Assembly: GCF_965662505.1 (NCBI RefSeq)
Contig: NZ_CBFIHX010000010.1
Span: 1 to 48,875, forward strand
Reading direction: 5' to 3'
DNA: 48,875 bases
Origin: Pseudomaricurvus sp965662505
GTDB lineage: Bacteria > Pseudomonadota > Gammaproteobacteria > Pseudomonadales > Cellvibrionaceae
Below, in pieces: positions 24,478 to 34,150 of the stretch. Below the pieces are notes generated by a model. That model was given only the letters and a program-made list of their open reading frames with translations, was not told the origin of the DNA and ran no database searches. The translations under genes were made by a program, and so were the position numbers. The stretch's first letter is position 1; every line of letters begins with the position of its first letter.

Positions 24478-27400
24478 ATGTCTGATAGAGTCGAACCTGA
24501 AAGAGCCGAAAAAGCCCCATTACACACAGATCCCCGTTTTGTCTTTGATCGTGACGAGAGGGAAACCTTCCACAGCCTGTTTCACGGTGATAGCCCTCTG
24601 GCGCAAGCTCGCCAAACGGTTAATGCCTATTATCGCAAAGATGAAGTTGAAGTGGTCAGGCGCCTGTTGGATGGGTGTGCGATGGACGAGCAGTCGCGCA
24701 TTCGCATTGAAGCGCAGGCGCGTCACTGGGTAGAAAATATTCGTGAATCGTCTTCTCTCAGTGCCCATGTGGATGAATTTCTCAACGAGTTTTCCCTGTC
24801 TACCGATGAGGGCGTGGCGCTTATGTGCCTGGCTGAAGCCTTATTGCGAGTTCCGGATGACTACACCATAGACCGTTTAATACACGACAAATTGTCTCGC
24901 GGAAACTGGTCTGAGCATCTGGGGCAGCGGGACTCTTTTTTTGTCAACGTATCCACCTGGGGACTTTTGTTAACCGGTAAGTTTACCGATTACATTGCGC
25001 CTGACGAGACGGATACAAAGGGAAGAAGCGGTCAGCACAGTAGCTTTTGGCATCACACATTAACCACAACGCTACGACGTATGGGGGCTCCTGTCATTCG
25101 TGCCGCTTTGCGTACCGCCATGCAGGTCATGGGGTCGCACTTTGTAATGGGTAAGGACATGGCCGATGCGTTGAAGCGCTCAAAGCATCAGGAACTTAAA
25201 GGATATCGCTACTCCTACGATATGCTGGGGGAGGGTGCTCGTTGTCAGAAAGATGCGGATCGCTATTTGCAACGTTACCAAGATGCGATTGAGATGTTGG
25301 GGCAGGATGAATCGGACAATAGCAGTTACGATGGCGTGAACCCCGTGGCCAGTGCCGGAATCTCCGTCAAATTGTCAGCGTTACACCCGCGCTATCAGTG
25401 GTCGCAACGCGCCCGGGTTGTACAGTCTCTGGTTCCAAAATTAAAGCAACTCGCGTTGCAGGCGAAGACCCATAACATAGGTTTGACCGTCGATGCCGAA
25501 GAGGCAAGCCGTCTGGAGCTTTCTCTGGATATTTTTGAGCAGGTTGCGAAGGATCCCGATCTGGAAAGCTGGGAGGGATTGGGGCTGGCGGTACAGGCTT
25601 ATCAAAAGCGGGCACTGGTGTTGATTGACTGGGTGCAAATTCTGGCGAAACAGTTAGAGCGAAAAATTGTTGTACGTTTGGTAAAGGGAGCTTATTGGGA
25701 TTCCGAAATTAAATGGTCTCAGGTAGAAGGGCAGACTGATTACCCTGTGTTCACCCGCAAAGCCGCAACGGATGTATCCTATCAGGCTTGTGCGCTCAAG
25801 CTTTTATCTTATCGTGATTTTTTGTACCCACAGTTTGCGACTCATAACGCGTATACCGTGGCAACGATTTTAGAAATGGACAGTTCCTTATCCGAATCAG
25901 CTGAAAAGACCTCACCCAACAGCCTGTACCGCTCAGGTTATGAGTTTCAGCGATTGCACGGTATGGGTGAAAGCCTTTATGAGCAAGTGATGAAATCCGA
26001 ATCAGTTCCCTGTCGGGTCTATGCTCCTGTAGGTGAGCATGCGGACTTGTTGGCGTATCTGGTTCGGCGCTTACTGGAAAATGGCGCAAACAGTTCCTTT
26101 GTTAATCGTCTTTTGAATTCCCATGTGTCGGTGGATACTCTACTGGAGGATCCCCTGAAATCTCTGTCGGCACGTCCCGAGTTGCGACACCCCGATATCC
26201 CTTTGCCAGAAAACTTATACCGTTTTAAATCCTTGTCAGGTAGCAGAAAGAATTCACAGGGTCTTGATTTGAGTGATGCATCGACTCTCTTTCAGTTGGA
26301 GGAAGATCTGCAGCAATGGTGGCAAGATAAGGCCGCGGGCAGCCGCTATCACACCAGAGTCATGCCTGATGACAGTGACACCATTGATAATAAACTGGCA
26401 TTGGCGCAACAAGCTTTTCAGGAATGGTCGAAAACCCCGGTGAAGAAGCGTGCACAACTCTTTCGTCAATTGGCTGATGTTTTCGAGAAAGAATGCACCA
26501 GTTTGATAGGGCTTTGCATTCAGGAGGCAGGTAAAACCATCGATGATGGTGTCGCCGAGGTGCGAGAGGCCGTTGATTTTTGTCGATACTATGCGGATCA
26601 GGCAGAAGACTTGACGACAGATTCGGATGTTGAAGCCAGGGGCGTAATGCTGTGTATCAGTCCGTGGAACTTTCCTCTTGCGATTTTTACTGGGCAGGTT
26701 TCGGCTGCACTGGTCGTGGGAAATACGGTGCTGGCAAAACCGGCAGAGCAAACGCGCAAGATAGCGTTAAGAGTTGCTGAGCTAATGGAGCAGTGCGGTT
26801 TTCCGAGGGATATTTTCCAGATTATCATCGCTCCAGGCAAGCTGGTTGGAGAACAGTTGCTACCGGATGAAAGAATTCAGGGGGTTATGTTTACCGGATC
26901 AACGGCAACCGGACATACACTGTCCCATGCCTTGGCTAATCGTTCGGATACAGGCATTCCACTGATTGCAGAAACTGGAGGCCAGAATGCGATGATCGTA
27001 GATTCCACGGCCTTGCCTGAGCAGGTGGTGGACGATGTGATTATGTCGGGATTTCGCAGTGCGGGGCAGCGCTGTTCATCTTTGCGTGTACTGTTTCTGC
27101 AGGACGATATCGCCGACTCCATGATCTCAATGCTCTGCGGCGCCATGGAAGAATTAACCATCGGCAATCCTGCATTATTGTCGACGGATATTGGTCCGGT
27201 AATTGACGAGAATGCCAAGAAAAAAATCCTGATGCACTGTGGATATTTAGACAGTCTTTATGAAGATGGTCTTACGCAGCAATCACAGCATTTAGACTCG
27301 GCGGACGAATCTAGCAGGGGACGCCCTGATATGGGTGTGAATCCCGATACACAGGTATGGGCGAAATTGCACTTCCGTTGTTCTGTCCCAGAGGGTCTTG

Positions 27401-28521
27401 AAGGCACATTTGTGGCGCCGCATCTGTATGAAATTTCAGACTTGTCGGTGCTGTCTGAGGAAGTGTTTGGTCCTGTGGTGCATGTGATCCGTTATGCAGC
27501 AAAAGACCTGGACAGGGTGATCGATCAAATCAATGGTCTGGGGTACGGTCTGACATTAGGTGTCCATTCCCGCATTGAATCGGTTGCGGAGCATATCGCC
27601 GATAAAGCCCGAGTTGGGAATGTTTATATCAATCGAAATATGATTGGCGCGGTGGTGGGCGTGCAGCCATTTGGCGGTAGAGGTCTTTCCGGAACCGGTC
27701 CAAAAGCCGGAGGGCCACAATACCTTGGGCGTCTGGTGCAGTTTTCGTCGAATCCCATCGACGAAGATCGGGAAAATCATTTAAAAGAAAACCATGAGTT
27801 GGGTGCTGTCTGCGTAGAGAATGCTCACGTGGCACCGCGCCTCTCTGCTTTTCGCGCCTGCATCCGCAACTGGCAGAGTCATCAGCAACGGGATCCCTGG
27901 TTGCAGTCTTTATTGAATGATGCCTTGCCAGAGCTACGTCAGTTGAATGCCTTGGTAGGGTGCGGTTGCCTCAACCCGACGCTGTTGCCAGGGCCTGCGG
28001 GTGAAATCAATCAATTGGTACTGGAGCCCAGAGGCAGGGTAGTTGTGGTACTGGCAGAGCATGGCAGTGTCAAAGAGGCTCTGTTGAGCGCCATGAGTGC
28101 GCTTTTAGTGGGGTGTGATGTGACGGTTCTTGCGGATACGGAATATCAGTCCCGACTTGAGACCCTGTTTGCGTATTGGGGTGAGTGTTCAGACAATGAT
28201 TCTGCTGAAAACGACGGTGAGCACGATAGTTCAGACAATGAGTCATCAGAAACTGTCACATTACCTGCTCTACAGCTAGAGCCGTTGTCGGATCTGCAAC
28301 CCGTGTGTATGAATTCGGATGTTAAAGCCGTTATGTTGAGCGGCCCTGCATCGCTGGAGAAATCCATAGAGCAATGGTTGGCGCAACGAGAAACCGGCAT
28401 AGTGGCTTTGATTGGCTGTGAGCCGATAGAGCAGAGGTTGCTTCGACTTACTGAAGAAAAAACCATCAGTATTAATGTTTCGGCGGTGGGTGGTGATACG
28501 TCGTTGATGTCGCTGTCTTAG
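24478..28521 (+). CDS. putA: Bifunctional proline dehydrogenase / P5C dehydrogenase PutA (type B)
   Basis: A 1347-residue PutA that oxidises proline to glutamate with FAD and NAD. The proline dehydrogenase barrel covers about residues 190-540 (YSYDMLGEGAR, FQRLHGMGESLYEQV, RVYAPVGEHADLLAYLVRRL). The P5C dehydrogenase covers about 620-1100 (ISPWNFPLAIFTGQ, AETGGQNAMIVDSTA, nucleophile Cys in GFRSAGQRCSSLR). A C-terminal ALDH-like domain follows. The N-terminus lacks the ribbon-helix-helix DNA-binding domain, so it cannot be an autorepressor: a type B PutA. An acidic Ser/Asp/Asn-rich insert sits at about 1236-1262. Start uncertain: ATG 24478 chosen; ATG 24454 and TTG 24433 (after GGGAGA) are alternatives. 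Confidence 0.93.
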   Translation: MSDRVEPERAEKAPLHTDPRFVFDRDERETFHSLFHGDSPLAQARQTVNAYYRKDEVEVVRRLLDGCAMDEQSRIRIEAQARHWVENIRESSSLSAHVDEFLNEFSLSTDEGVALMCLAEALLRVPDDYTIDRLIHDKLSRGNWSEHLGQRDSFFVNVSTWGLLLTGKFTDYIAPDETDTKGRSGQHSSFWHHTLTTTLRRMGAPVIRAALRTAMQVMGSHFVMGKDMADALKRSKHQELKGYRYSYDMLGEGARCQKDADRYLQRYQDAIEMLGQDESDNSSYDGVNPVASAGISVKLSALHPRYQWSQRARVVQSLVPKLKQLALQAKTHNIGLTVDAEEASRLELSLDIFEQVAKDPDLESWEGLGLAVQAYQKRALVLIDWVQILAKQLERKIVVRLVKGAYWDSEIKWSQVEGQTDYPVFTRKAATDVSYQACALKLLSYRDFLYPQFATHNAYTVATILEMDSSLSESAEKTSPNSLYRSGYEFQRLHGMGESLYEQVMKSESVPCRVYAPVGEHADLLAYLVRRLLENGANSSFVNRLLNSHVSVDTLLEDPLKSLSARPELRHPDIPLPENLYRFKSLSGSRKNSQGLDLSDASTLFQLEEDLQQWWQDKAAGSRYHTRVMPDDSDTIDNKLALAQQAFQEWSKTPVKKRAQLFRQLADVFEKECTSLIGLCIQEAGKTIDDGVAEVREAVDFCRYYADQAEDLTTDSDVEARGVMLCISPWNFPLAIFTGQVSAALVVGNTVLAKPAEQTRKIALRVAELMEQCGFPRDIFQIIIAPGKLVGEQLLPDERIQGVMFTGSTATGHTLSHALANRSDTGIPLIAETGGQNAMIVDSTALPEQVVDDVIMSGFRSAGQRCSSLRVLFLQDDIADSMISMLCGAMEELTIGNPALLSTDIGPVIDENAKKKILMHCGYLDSLYEDGLTQQSQHLDSADESSRGRPDMGVNPDTQVWAKLHFRCSVPEGLEGTFVAPHLYEISDLSVLSEEVFGPVVHVIRYAAKDLDRVIDQINGLGYGLTLGVHSRIESVAEHIADKARVGNVYINRNMIGAVVGVQPFGGRGLSGTGPKAGGPQYLGRLVQFSSNPIDEDRENHLKENHELGAVCVENAHVAPRLSAFRACIRNWQSHQQRDPWLQSLLNDALPELRQLNALVGCGCLNPTLLPGPAGEINQLVLEPRGRVVVVLAEHGSVKEALLSAMSALLVGCDVTVLADTEYQSRLETLFAYWGECSDNDSAENDGEHDSSDNESSETVTLPALQLEPLSDLQPVCMNSDVKAVMLSGPASLEKSIEQWLAQRETGIVALIGCEPIEQRLLRLTEEKTISINVSAVGGDTSLMSLS

Positions 28522-28726
28522 TCCCGGATCCGGTGCCAAGGGGGAGTCTATGGCGAAGCATCTGGCCCAATTGTCAGCTCCTGTTGTTTTAAGGGGGTGT
28601 GTCTGAGGCGAACCTGATAAATGTCCACGCGCAGGGCAGTTTTTGATGTCAAACGTGGCCTCAGAGCCCGTTTTCCTATACCCTTGCACCCCTTGAATTC
28701 AGTGGCCTCAGAAGTATTTTCCTGTT

Positions 28727-29791
28727 ATGCGTCGTCAGGACTTTTATTATCAACTCCCCGACGAGCTGATTGCTCGTCAACCTGCCCCGGAGCGCCGGGG
28801 CAGTCGTTTGTTACGTCTGGATGGTGAGACTGGTTCAATCCAGCACGGTCAGTTTCCGGATCTTCTCAACTGGTTAAAGCCCGGTGACCTGATGGTGTTT
28901 AACAATACCCGGGTGATTCCTGCACGGGTATTTGGGCAAAAGCCCACCGGTGGTCAGGTTGAAGTGCTGGTGGAGCGTGTCATTGATAGCCACCGCGTGC
29001 TGGCTCACACCCGCGCCAGTAAGTCACCGAAAATCGGTACTCCGATTATTCTGGAAGACGGCACTGAGTTGATGGTGGCGGGGCGTCATGAGGCCTTGTT
29101 TGAGCTGAAGTTTCCCCAGGATCAGCCCGTTCTGGACGTGCTGGAGCGCATTGGTCATATGCCGTTGCCGCCCTATATTGATCGCGATGATGTGGATGAT
29201 GACCGCGAGCGGTATCAGACGGTCTACAGCGATCAGAGCAAAAAAGGAGCCGTCGCGGCCCCCACAGCTGGTTTGCACTTTGATGATCAGCTGTTAGAAC
29301 AGTTAAAAAGCCGAGGCATTCGTATTGCTTTTGTGACCTTGCACGTCGGGGCGGGGACTTTTCAGCCAGTACGGGTCGATAACATCAAAGAGCATCAGAT
29401 GCACAGCGAGATCATGGAACTGGATGCCGAGGTCTGTGATTTGGTGAAAGAAACCAAGGCGGCTGGCGGCCGGGTGATTGCTGTGGGTACCACCAGTGTT
29501 CGCTGCCTGGAAACCGCTGCCCAAAATGGCGAGCTGAGCCCGTATCAGGGCGAAACCAACATCTTTATCTATCCTAGTTATCAATATCAGGTCGTGGATG
29601 CGCTGGTGACAAACTTCCACCTGCCAGAATCCACCCTGTTGATGCTCGTCTCTGCGTTTGCAGGCTATCGCAATACCATGGCGGCCTACGACGAGGCGGT
29701 TGCTGAACGCTATCGCTTCTTTAGTTATGGCGATGCCATGTTTATTACCCGCAATCCCAACGCTACCACTGAGGAAATCTGTCGTGAGTGA
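28727..29791 (+). CDS. queA: S-adenosylmethionine:tRNA ribosyltransferase-isomerase
   Basis: A 354-residue QueA, which adds the epoxyqueuosine cyclopentane to preQ1-modified tRNA from SAM. Diagnostic motifs are YYQLPDELIARQPAPERRGSR, VFNNTRVIPARVFG, VAAPTAGLHFDD, HVGAGTFQPVR and TNFHLPESTLLMLVSAF. Length is typical (E. coli 356 aa). It heads the queA-tgt-secD-secF cluster. The 205 bases before it hold nothing recognisable; the ribosome site is weak. Confidence 0.96.
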   Translation: MRRQDFYYQLPDELIARQPAPERRGSRLLRLDGETGSIQHGQFPDLLNWLKPGDLMVFNNTRVIPARVFGQKPTGGQVEVLVERVIDSHRVLAHTRASKSPKIGTPIILEDGTELMVAGRHEALFELKFPQDQPVLDVLERIGHMPLPPYIDRDDVDDDRERYQTVYSDQSKKGAVAAPTAGLHFDDQLLEQLKSRGIRIAFVTLHVGAGTFQPVRVDNIKEHQMHSEIMELDAEVCDLVKETKAAGGRVIAVGTTSVRCLETAAQNGELSPYQGETNIFIYPSYQYQVVDALVTNFHLPESTLLMLVSAFAGYRNTMAAYDEAVAERYRFFSYGDAMFITRNPNATTEEICRE

Positions 29792-29861
29792 GGTTGACGT
29801 TAACGCATCCGAAGGGAATTCACCTTGCGGGGATTCGCCTTCAGCTCAGCGCGAGTGTTTC

Positions 29862-30974
29862 ATGAATTTCGAGCTGGATACCACCGAAGGCAAGGCTCGA
29901 CGTGGTCGTTTGAAGTTTCCGCGCGGGGTTGTGGAAACTCCGGCTTTTATGCCGGTGGGAACCTATGGCACGGTGAAAGGCATGTTGCCCCGGGATATCG
30001 AAGAGATTGGTGCCGATATCATTCTTGGCAATACCTTCCATCTGATGCTGCGTCCGGGCACCGAAGTGGTAAAAGCCCACGGCGACCTGCACGATTTTAT
30101 GCAATGGCAGGGGCCGATACTCACCGATTCTGGTGGCTTTCAGGTGTTCAGCCTGGGGAAGATGCGCAAGATCACCGAGCAGGGCGTGACGTTTCAGTCT
30201 CCCATTAATGGCAGCAAAGTTGAGCTCAATCCTGAGATCGCCATGCAGGTTCAGCGGGATCTGGGCTCAGACATTGTCATGATCTTTGATGAGTGCACGC
30301 CGTACCCGGCAAGTGAAAAAGAAGCCCGTGATTCGATGGAGCTGTCCCTGCGCTGGGCCAAGCGCAGTAAAGACGCACATGGCGACAGCCCCTCGGCACT
30401 GTTTGGCATTGTGCAGGGTGGGATGTACGAGCATTTACGCACCGAATCGCTGCAGGGACTCAGTGAGATTGATTTTGACGGCTACGCGATTGGTGGGTTG
30501 TCCGTCGGCGAACCGAAAGAAGACATGATCCGGGTGCTGGATCATTTAACGCAAGAGATGCCGGCGGATAAGCCCCGTTACCTGATGGGTGTTGGCAAGC
30601 CAGCCGATATCGTGGAAGCTGTGCGCCGCGGTATTGATATGTTCGATTGCGTGATGCCGACAAGAAATGCCCGAAATGGTCATTTGTTCACCAGTGAAGG
30701 TGTAATCAAAATCCGCAATGCCAAGCATCGTCATGATACCGGGCCGCTGGATGCGGAGTGCGATTGCCACACCTGCAGTAATTTCAGCCGCAGCTATCTG
30801 CATCATTTGGACAAGTGTGGTGAAATTCTCGGTGCTCAGTTGAATACCATTCACAACCTGCGTTTTTATCAGAATGTGATGTCTAGCCTGCGTTCAGCGA
30901 TTGCCGAACATCGGTTGGATGATTATTTACAGGAATTTTACGGCAAGCAGGGATTAGAAGTCCCGTCTCTGTAA
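29862..30974 (+). CDS. tgt: Queuine tRNA-ribosyltransferase (tRNA-guanine transglycosylase)
   Basis: A 371-residue Tgt that exchanges G34 for preQ1 in GUN-anticodon tRNAs. With the ATG at 29862 the general-base Asp falls at position 89 (ILTDSGGFQVF), as in E. coli; the nucleophile Asp is in IDMFDCVMPTRNARNG, and the zinc site is CDCHTCS plus HHLDKC. An upstream in-frame GTG at 29784 has a better Shine-Dalgarno (GAGGAAAT) and overlaps the queA stop; it would add a 26-residue extension not usual in the family, so the true start deserves a check. Its stop codon lies in the first unit of a short repeat array. Confidence 0.95.
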   Translation: MNFELDTTEGKARRGRLKFPRGVVETPAFMPVGTYGTVKGMLPRDIEEIGADIILGNTFHLMLRPGTEVVKAHGDLHDFMQWQGPILTDSGGFQVFSLGKMRKITEQGVTFQSPINGSKVELNPEIAMQVQRDLGSDIVMIFDECTPYPASEKEARDSMELSLRWAKRSKDAHGDSPSALFGIVQGGMYEHLRTESLQGLSEIDFDGYAIGGLSVGEPKEDMIRVLDHLTQEMPADKPRYLMGVGKPADIVEAVRRGIDMFDCVMPTRNARNGHLFTSEGVIKIRNAKHRHDTGPLDAECDCHTCSNFSRSYLHHLDKCGEILGAQLNTIHNLRFYQNVMSSLRSAIAEHRLDDYLQEFYGKQGLEVPSL

Positions 30975-31019
30975 TTTAAAGGTACTTCCTCTGTATTATT
31001 AAAAGTACTACCTCTGTAA
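30967..31019. repeat. Three-unit imperfect repeat at the tgt stop codon
   Basis: CTCTGTAATTTAAAGGTACTTC (30967-30988), CTCTGTATTATTAAAAGTACTAC (30989-31011) and a truncated CTCTGTAAC (31012-31020) follow each other. The first contains the tgt stop. The array sits at the head of the 200-base gap where yajC is normally found. Confidence 0.85.
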
Positions 31020-31175
31020 CGGTAGGGCTGTAAAAGTAAGTGACCGGGTAAAGCATTGTAAATTTCAAAGCTGCCCATATGTCTTGGTAATCCGACTGTA
31101 TAAAGTGTCGGGTTTATCAAAATAATAGAACACAATTCAGACAAGCTAGACTCAAATCGCCATTTGGAACTTCAT

Positions 31176-33050
31176 ATGTTGAATCGTTACCCTTTATGGA
31201 AATACCTGCTGATTCTGGTCATCGCCGCAATTGGTGTGATCTACGCAGCGCCCAATTTGTATGAACCTGATCCCGCTGTGCAGATCTCTGGCCAGTCCGG
31301 AGCAACCGTGATTGATGAGCGCACGCTCAGCATGGTGACCAAAGCGTTGGATGAGGCGGGCATTGAATATTTTGGTGAAGAGTCCAACGGCAAGAGCGCT
31401 TTGTTGCGTCTGGAGAACCTGGATCAACAGCTGTCTGCCAAGAAAGCCATCCAGCAGAAGCTGGGTTACAACTACGTTGTCGCTCTGAACCTGGCACCAA
31501 CCACACCTGAATGGTTGCGTAGCTTTGGTGCCGAGCCGATGAAACTGGGTCTGGATCTGGCCGGTGGTGTTCACTTTTTGTTGGAGGTGGACACCAAATC
31601 AGCGATTGCCAAGCGTCTTGAGTCCACCGTCAGCGAGATGAAAAGCAAGCTGCGAACCGAGAAGATCCGTTACCAGTCAGTTCGCCTTTCGGACGACAAC
31701 GTGATTACCGCGTCTTTCAAAACCGCTGACTTGCGTGACCGTGCGAGCAGTGAAATCCGTTCTGAGTTCCCCAATCTCACCCGTGAGAGCGTTGATGAGT
31801 CCAATCGCTTTTTGGTGAAGTTGGCCATGTCTGAACAGGCAATTGGTGAAATTGAAGACTATGCCGTCAGCCAGAACTTAACCACCTTGCGCAATCGTGT
31901 GAATGAATTGGGTGTTTCTGAGCCCATCGTGCAGCGTCAGGGCAGAAATCGTATTGTGGTGGAGTTGCCGGGTGTACAAGATACTGCGGAAGCCAAGCGT
32001 GTTATTGGTAAAACAGCGAATTTGGAGTTCCGTCTGGAGGCCAAACCTTCTGAGTTGGTAACCCGTAAAGAAGCGTTCCCGTTCCGCAGCGAGCTGGATC
32101 AGCGCCGCTTTGGTGATGCCTTCTTGGAAAAGAAGCTGATTATCTCTGGTGATCATGTGGCGAACGCCAAATCCAGTTTTGATAGCCAGACCAGTCAGCC
32201 CCAGGTGAACATCACTCTGGACAGTTTTGGTGGTACCAAAATGCACCGTTCGACCCGCAGTAATGTTGGCCGTCGTATGGGTGTGCTGTTCATCGAATAC
32301 AAGACCAAGATGGACTATGAAGTCGATGAGTCGGGTGAGCAAATTGCTATTCCAACCCAGATCATTGAGAAGAAAATCATCAGCCTGGCGACCATTCAGA
32401 GTGCGCTGGGTGTTCAGTTCCGAATTACCGGTCTGGATAACACGGCGGAAGCCTCGGAACTGGCACTGCTGCTGAGAGCCGGTGCTTTGGCGGCACCGAT
32501 GTACTTCGTGGAAGAGCGAACCATTGGTCCGTCATTGGGGGCTGAAAATATTGGTGTCGGTGTGAAATCGGCTCAAATCGGCCTGGCGCTGGTTCTGGTG
32601 TTCATGCTGCTGTATTACCGGGTCTTTGGTTTGGCGGCAAACGTTGCGCTGGCACTGAACATCGTTTTGTTGATCGCGTGTATGTCGATTCTGGGCGCTA
32701 CACTAACACTGCCGGGTATTGCGGGTATTGTCTTAACCGTGGGTATGGCGGTGGATGCCAACGTGCTGATTTTCTCGAGGATTAAGGAAGAGATTGCCAA
32801 TGGGTTACCGCCGCAGTCGGCCATTAACTCGGGTTTCGATAGAGCCTTTACTACCATTCTCGATGCCAATATCACGACGCTGATCGTCGCGGTGATCCTG
32901 TATGCCATTGGCTCCGGACCGGTTCAGGGGTTCGCCGTGACCTTATCCATCGGTATTCTGACTTCCATGTTTACCGCAATTATGGGAACTCGTGCACTGG
33001 TTAACCTGATTTATGGCGGTCGTCGTAAAGTCGAGAAGTTGTGGATTTAA
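31176..33050 (+). CDS. secD: Protein translocase subunit SecD
   Basis: A 624-residue inner-membrane SecD that, with SecF, uses the proton gradient to help finish protein export through SecYEG. One N-terminal membrane segment (about 7-25) is followed by a large periplasmic domain beginning GLDLAGGVHFLLEVD (the family D1 motif) and five C-terminal membrane segments, with VGMAVDANVLIFSRIKEE carrying conserved charged residues. The ATG at 31176 gives the usual MLNRYPLWKY start; a TTG four codons earlier is open. tgt lies upstream without yajC between them. Confidence 0.95.
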   Translation: MLNRYPLWKYLLILVIAAIGVIYAAPNLYEPDPAVQISGQSGATVIDERTLSMVTKALDEAGIEYFGEESNGKSALLRLENLDQQLSAKKAIQQKLGYNYVVALNLAPTTPEWLRSFGAEPMKLGLDLAGGVHFLLEVDTKSAIAKRLESTVSEMKSKLRTEKIRYQSVRLSDDNVITASFKTADLRDRASSEIRSEFPNLTRESVDESNRFLVKLAMSEQAIGEIEDYAVSQNLTTLRNRVNELGVSEPIVQRQGRNRIVVELPGVQDTAEAKRVIGKTANLEFRLEAKPSELVTRKEAFPFRSELDQRRFGDAFLEKKLIISGDHVANAKSSFDSQTSQPQVNITLDSFGGTKMHRSTRSNVGRRMGVLFIEYKTKMDYEVDESGEQIAIPTQIIEKKIISLATIQSALGVQFRITGLDNTAEASELALLLRAGALAAPMYFVEERTIGPSLGAENIGVGVKSAQIGLALVLVFMLLYYRVFGLAANVALALNIVLLIACMSILGATLTLPGIAGIVLTVGMAVDANVLIFSRIKEEIANGLPPQSAINSGFDRAFTTILDANITTLIVAVILYAIGSGPVQGFAVTLSIGILTSMFTAIMGTRALVNLIYGGRRKVEKLWI

Positions 33051-33147
33051 GCAAGGTAGTTGCCGGCCACTGTTTTTACAGTTGCTGCATATTTTAGAAC
33101 CAGATTCATGATGCCGCCTCGGCGGCACTCAAACGGATACAGAGAAG

Positions 33148-34071
33148 ATGTCAAAAGAAGCGAAAATTTATAACTTCATGGGACGGCGCAAGCTGGCAGC
33201 TGGCTTTTCTATTGTCATGTTGCTTGTGGCGCTGGGCTCGCTGGCGATTAACGGTTTGCAGTTCGGTCTGGATTTTACCGGCGGTACTCAAATCGAAGTG
33301 GGCTATGAAAAGCCTGCCAACCTACAGGATATCCGCGACCGCTTGGAAACCGCAGGGTTTGAAGGGGCAGTGGTGGTGTTCTTCGGTGAAGAAACCGATG
33401 TCCTGATCCGATTACAGCGTGCGGTTGATCCAGGGTTGGGAGATGAAATTCTGGCCGCCCTCAAAAAAGACACCGCATCTAATATGAGTGTTCGTCGGGT
33501 TGAATTTGTAGGGCCTCAAGTCGGTGAGGAGCTGAAGAATGACGGCGGTATTGGCATGTTGTTCGCTCTGGCTGTGGTCATGTTGTATGTAGCCATGCGC
33601 TTCCAGTACAAGTTCTCGGTAGGCGCCGTGGCCGCCCTGATCCATGACGTCATCATTGTCCTTGGCGTTTTCTCAGTGCTCCATCTGGACTTCGATTTAA
33701 CCGTATTGGCCGCCGTGTTGGCGGTGATTGGCTATTCATTGAATGATACCATTGTTGTGTTTGACCGAATTCGTGAAAACTTTCGCAAGTTACGCGGTGA
33801 GACTCCGACAGAAGTCATTAATGGTTCATTAACCCAAACCCTGGATCGAACCTTGATCACATCAGGGACGACGATCATGGTTTTGCTTGCGTTGTTTTAT
33901 TTTGGTGGTGAGATGATCCATGGCTTCGCGACAGCATTGCTGATTGGTATCTTTGTCGGTACCTACTCATCGATTTATGTGGCCAGTAATGTGCTCCTGA
34001 GTATGAACATTTCCAAAGAGGATTTGATGCCTCCTGTGAAAGAAGGAGAGGATCTGGACGAAGTGCCCTGA
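33148..34071 (+). CDS. secF: Protein translocase subunit SecF
   Basis: A 307-residue SecF, partner of SecD. N-terminal membrane segment (about 18-36), then GLDFTGGTQIEV, the periplasmic domain, and five membrane segments with YSLNDTIVVFDRIRENFRK near residue 190-210 and the LTQTLDRTLITSGTTIM motif. Normal length. It follows secD by 97 bases; a small GC palindrome, TGCCGCCTCGGCGGCA (33112-33127), sits just before its ribosome site. A terminator follows. Confidence 0.95.
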   Translation: MSKEAKIYNFMGRRKLAAGFSIVMLLVALGSLAINGLQFGLDFTGGTQIEVGYEKPANLQDIRDRLETAGFEGAVVVFFGEETDVLIRLQRAVDPGLGDEILAALKKDTASNMSVRRVEFVGPQVGEELKNDGGIGMLFALAVVMLYVAMRFQYKFSVGAVAALIHDVIIVLGVFSVLHLDFDLTVLAAVLAVIGYSLNDTIVVFDRIRENFRKLRGETPTEVINGSLTQTLDRTLITSGTTIMVLLALFYFGGEMIHGFATALLIGIFVGTYSSIYVASNVLLSMNISKEDLMPPVKEGEDLDEVP

Positions 34072-34123
34072 TCCACCTGTGTTGATTTCTCTCCGATCCT
34101 GAGCGCCTTTGCCCAGGATCCTG

Positions 34124-34150
34124 AAACGCTCCTCTACAGGGGCGTTTTTT
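34124..34150 (+). terminator. Rho-independent terminator after secF
   Basis: AAACGCTCCT (34124-34133) pairs with AGGGGCGTTT (34138-34147, one G-T pair) over a CTAC loop and is followed by T residues to 34150. It ends the queA-tgt-secDF unit. Confidence 0.87.

Noticed and set aside
33112..33127. TGCCGCCTCGGCGGCA palindrome before secF as a regulatory site
   Set aside because: Only a two-base loop and no known secF control of this kind; noted inside the secF entry only.
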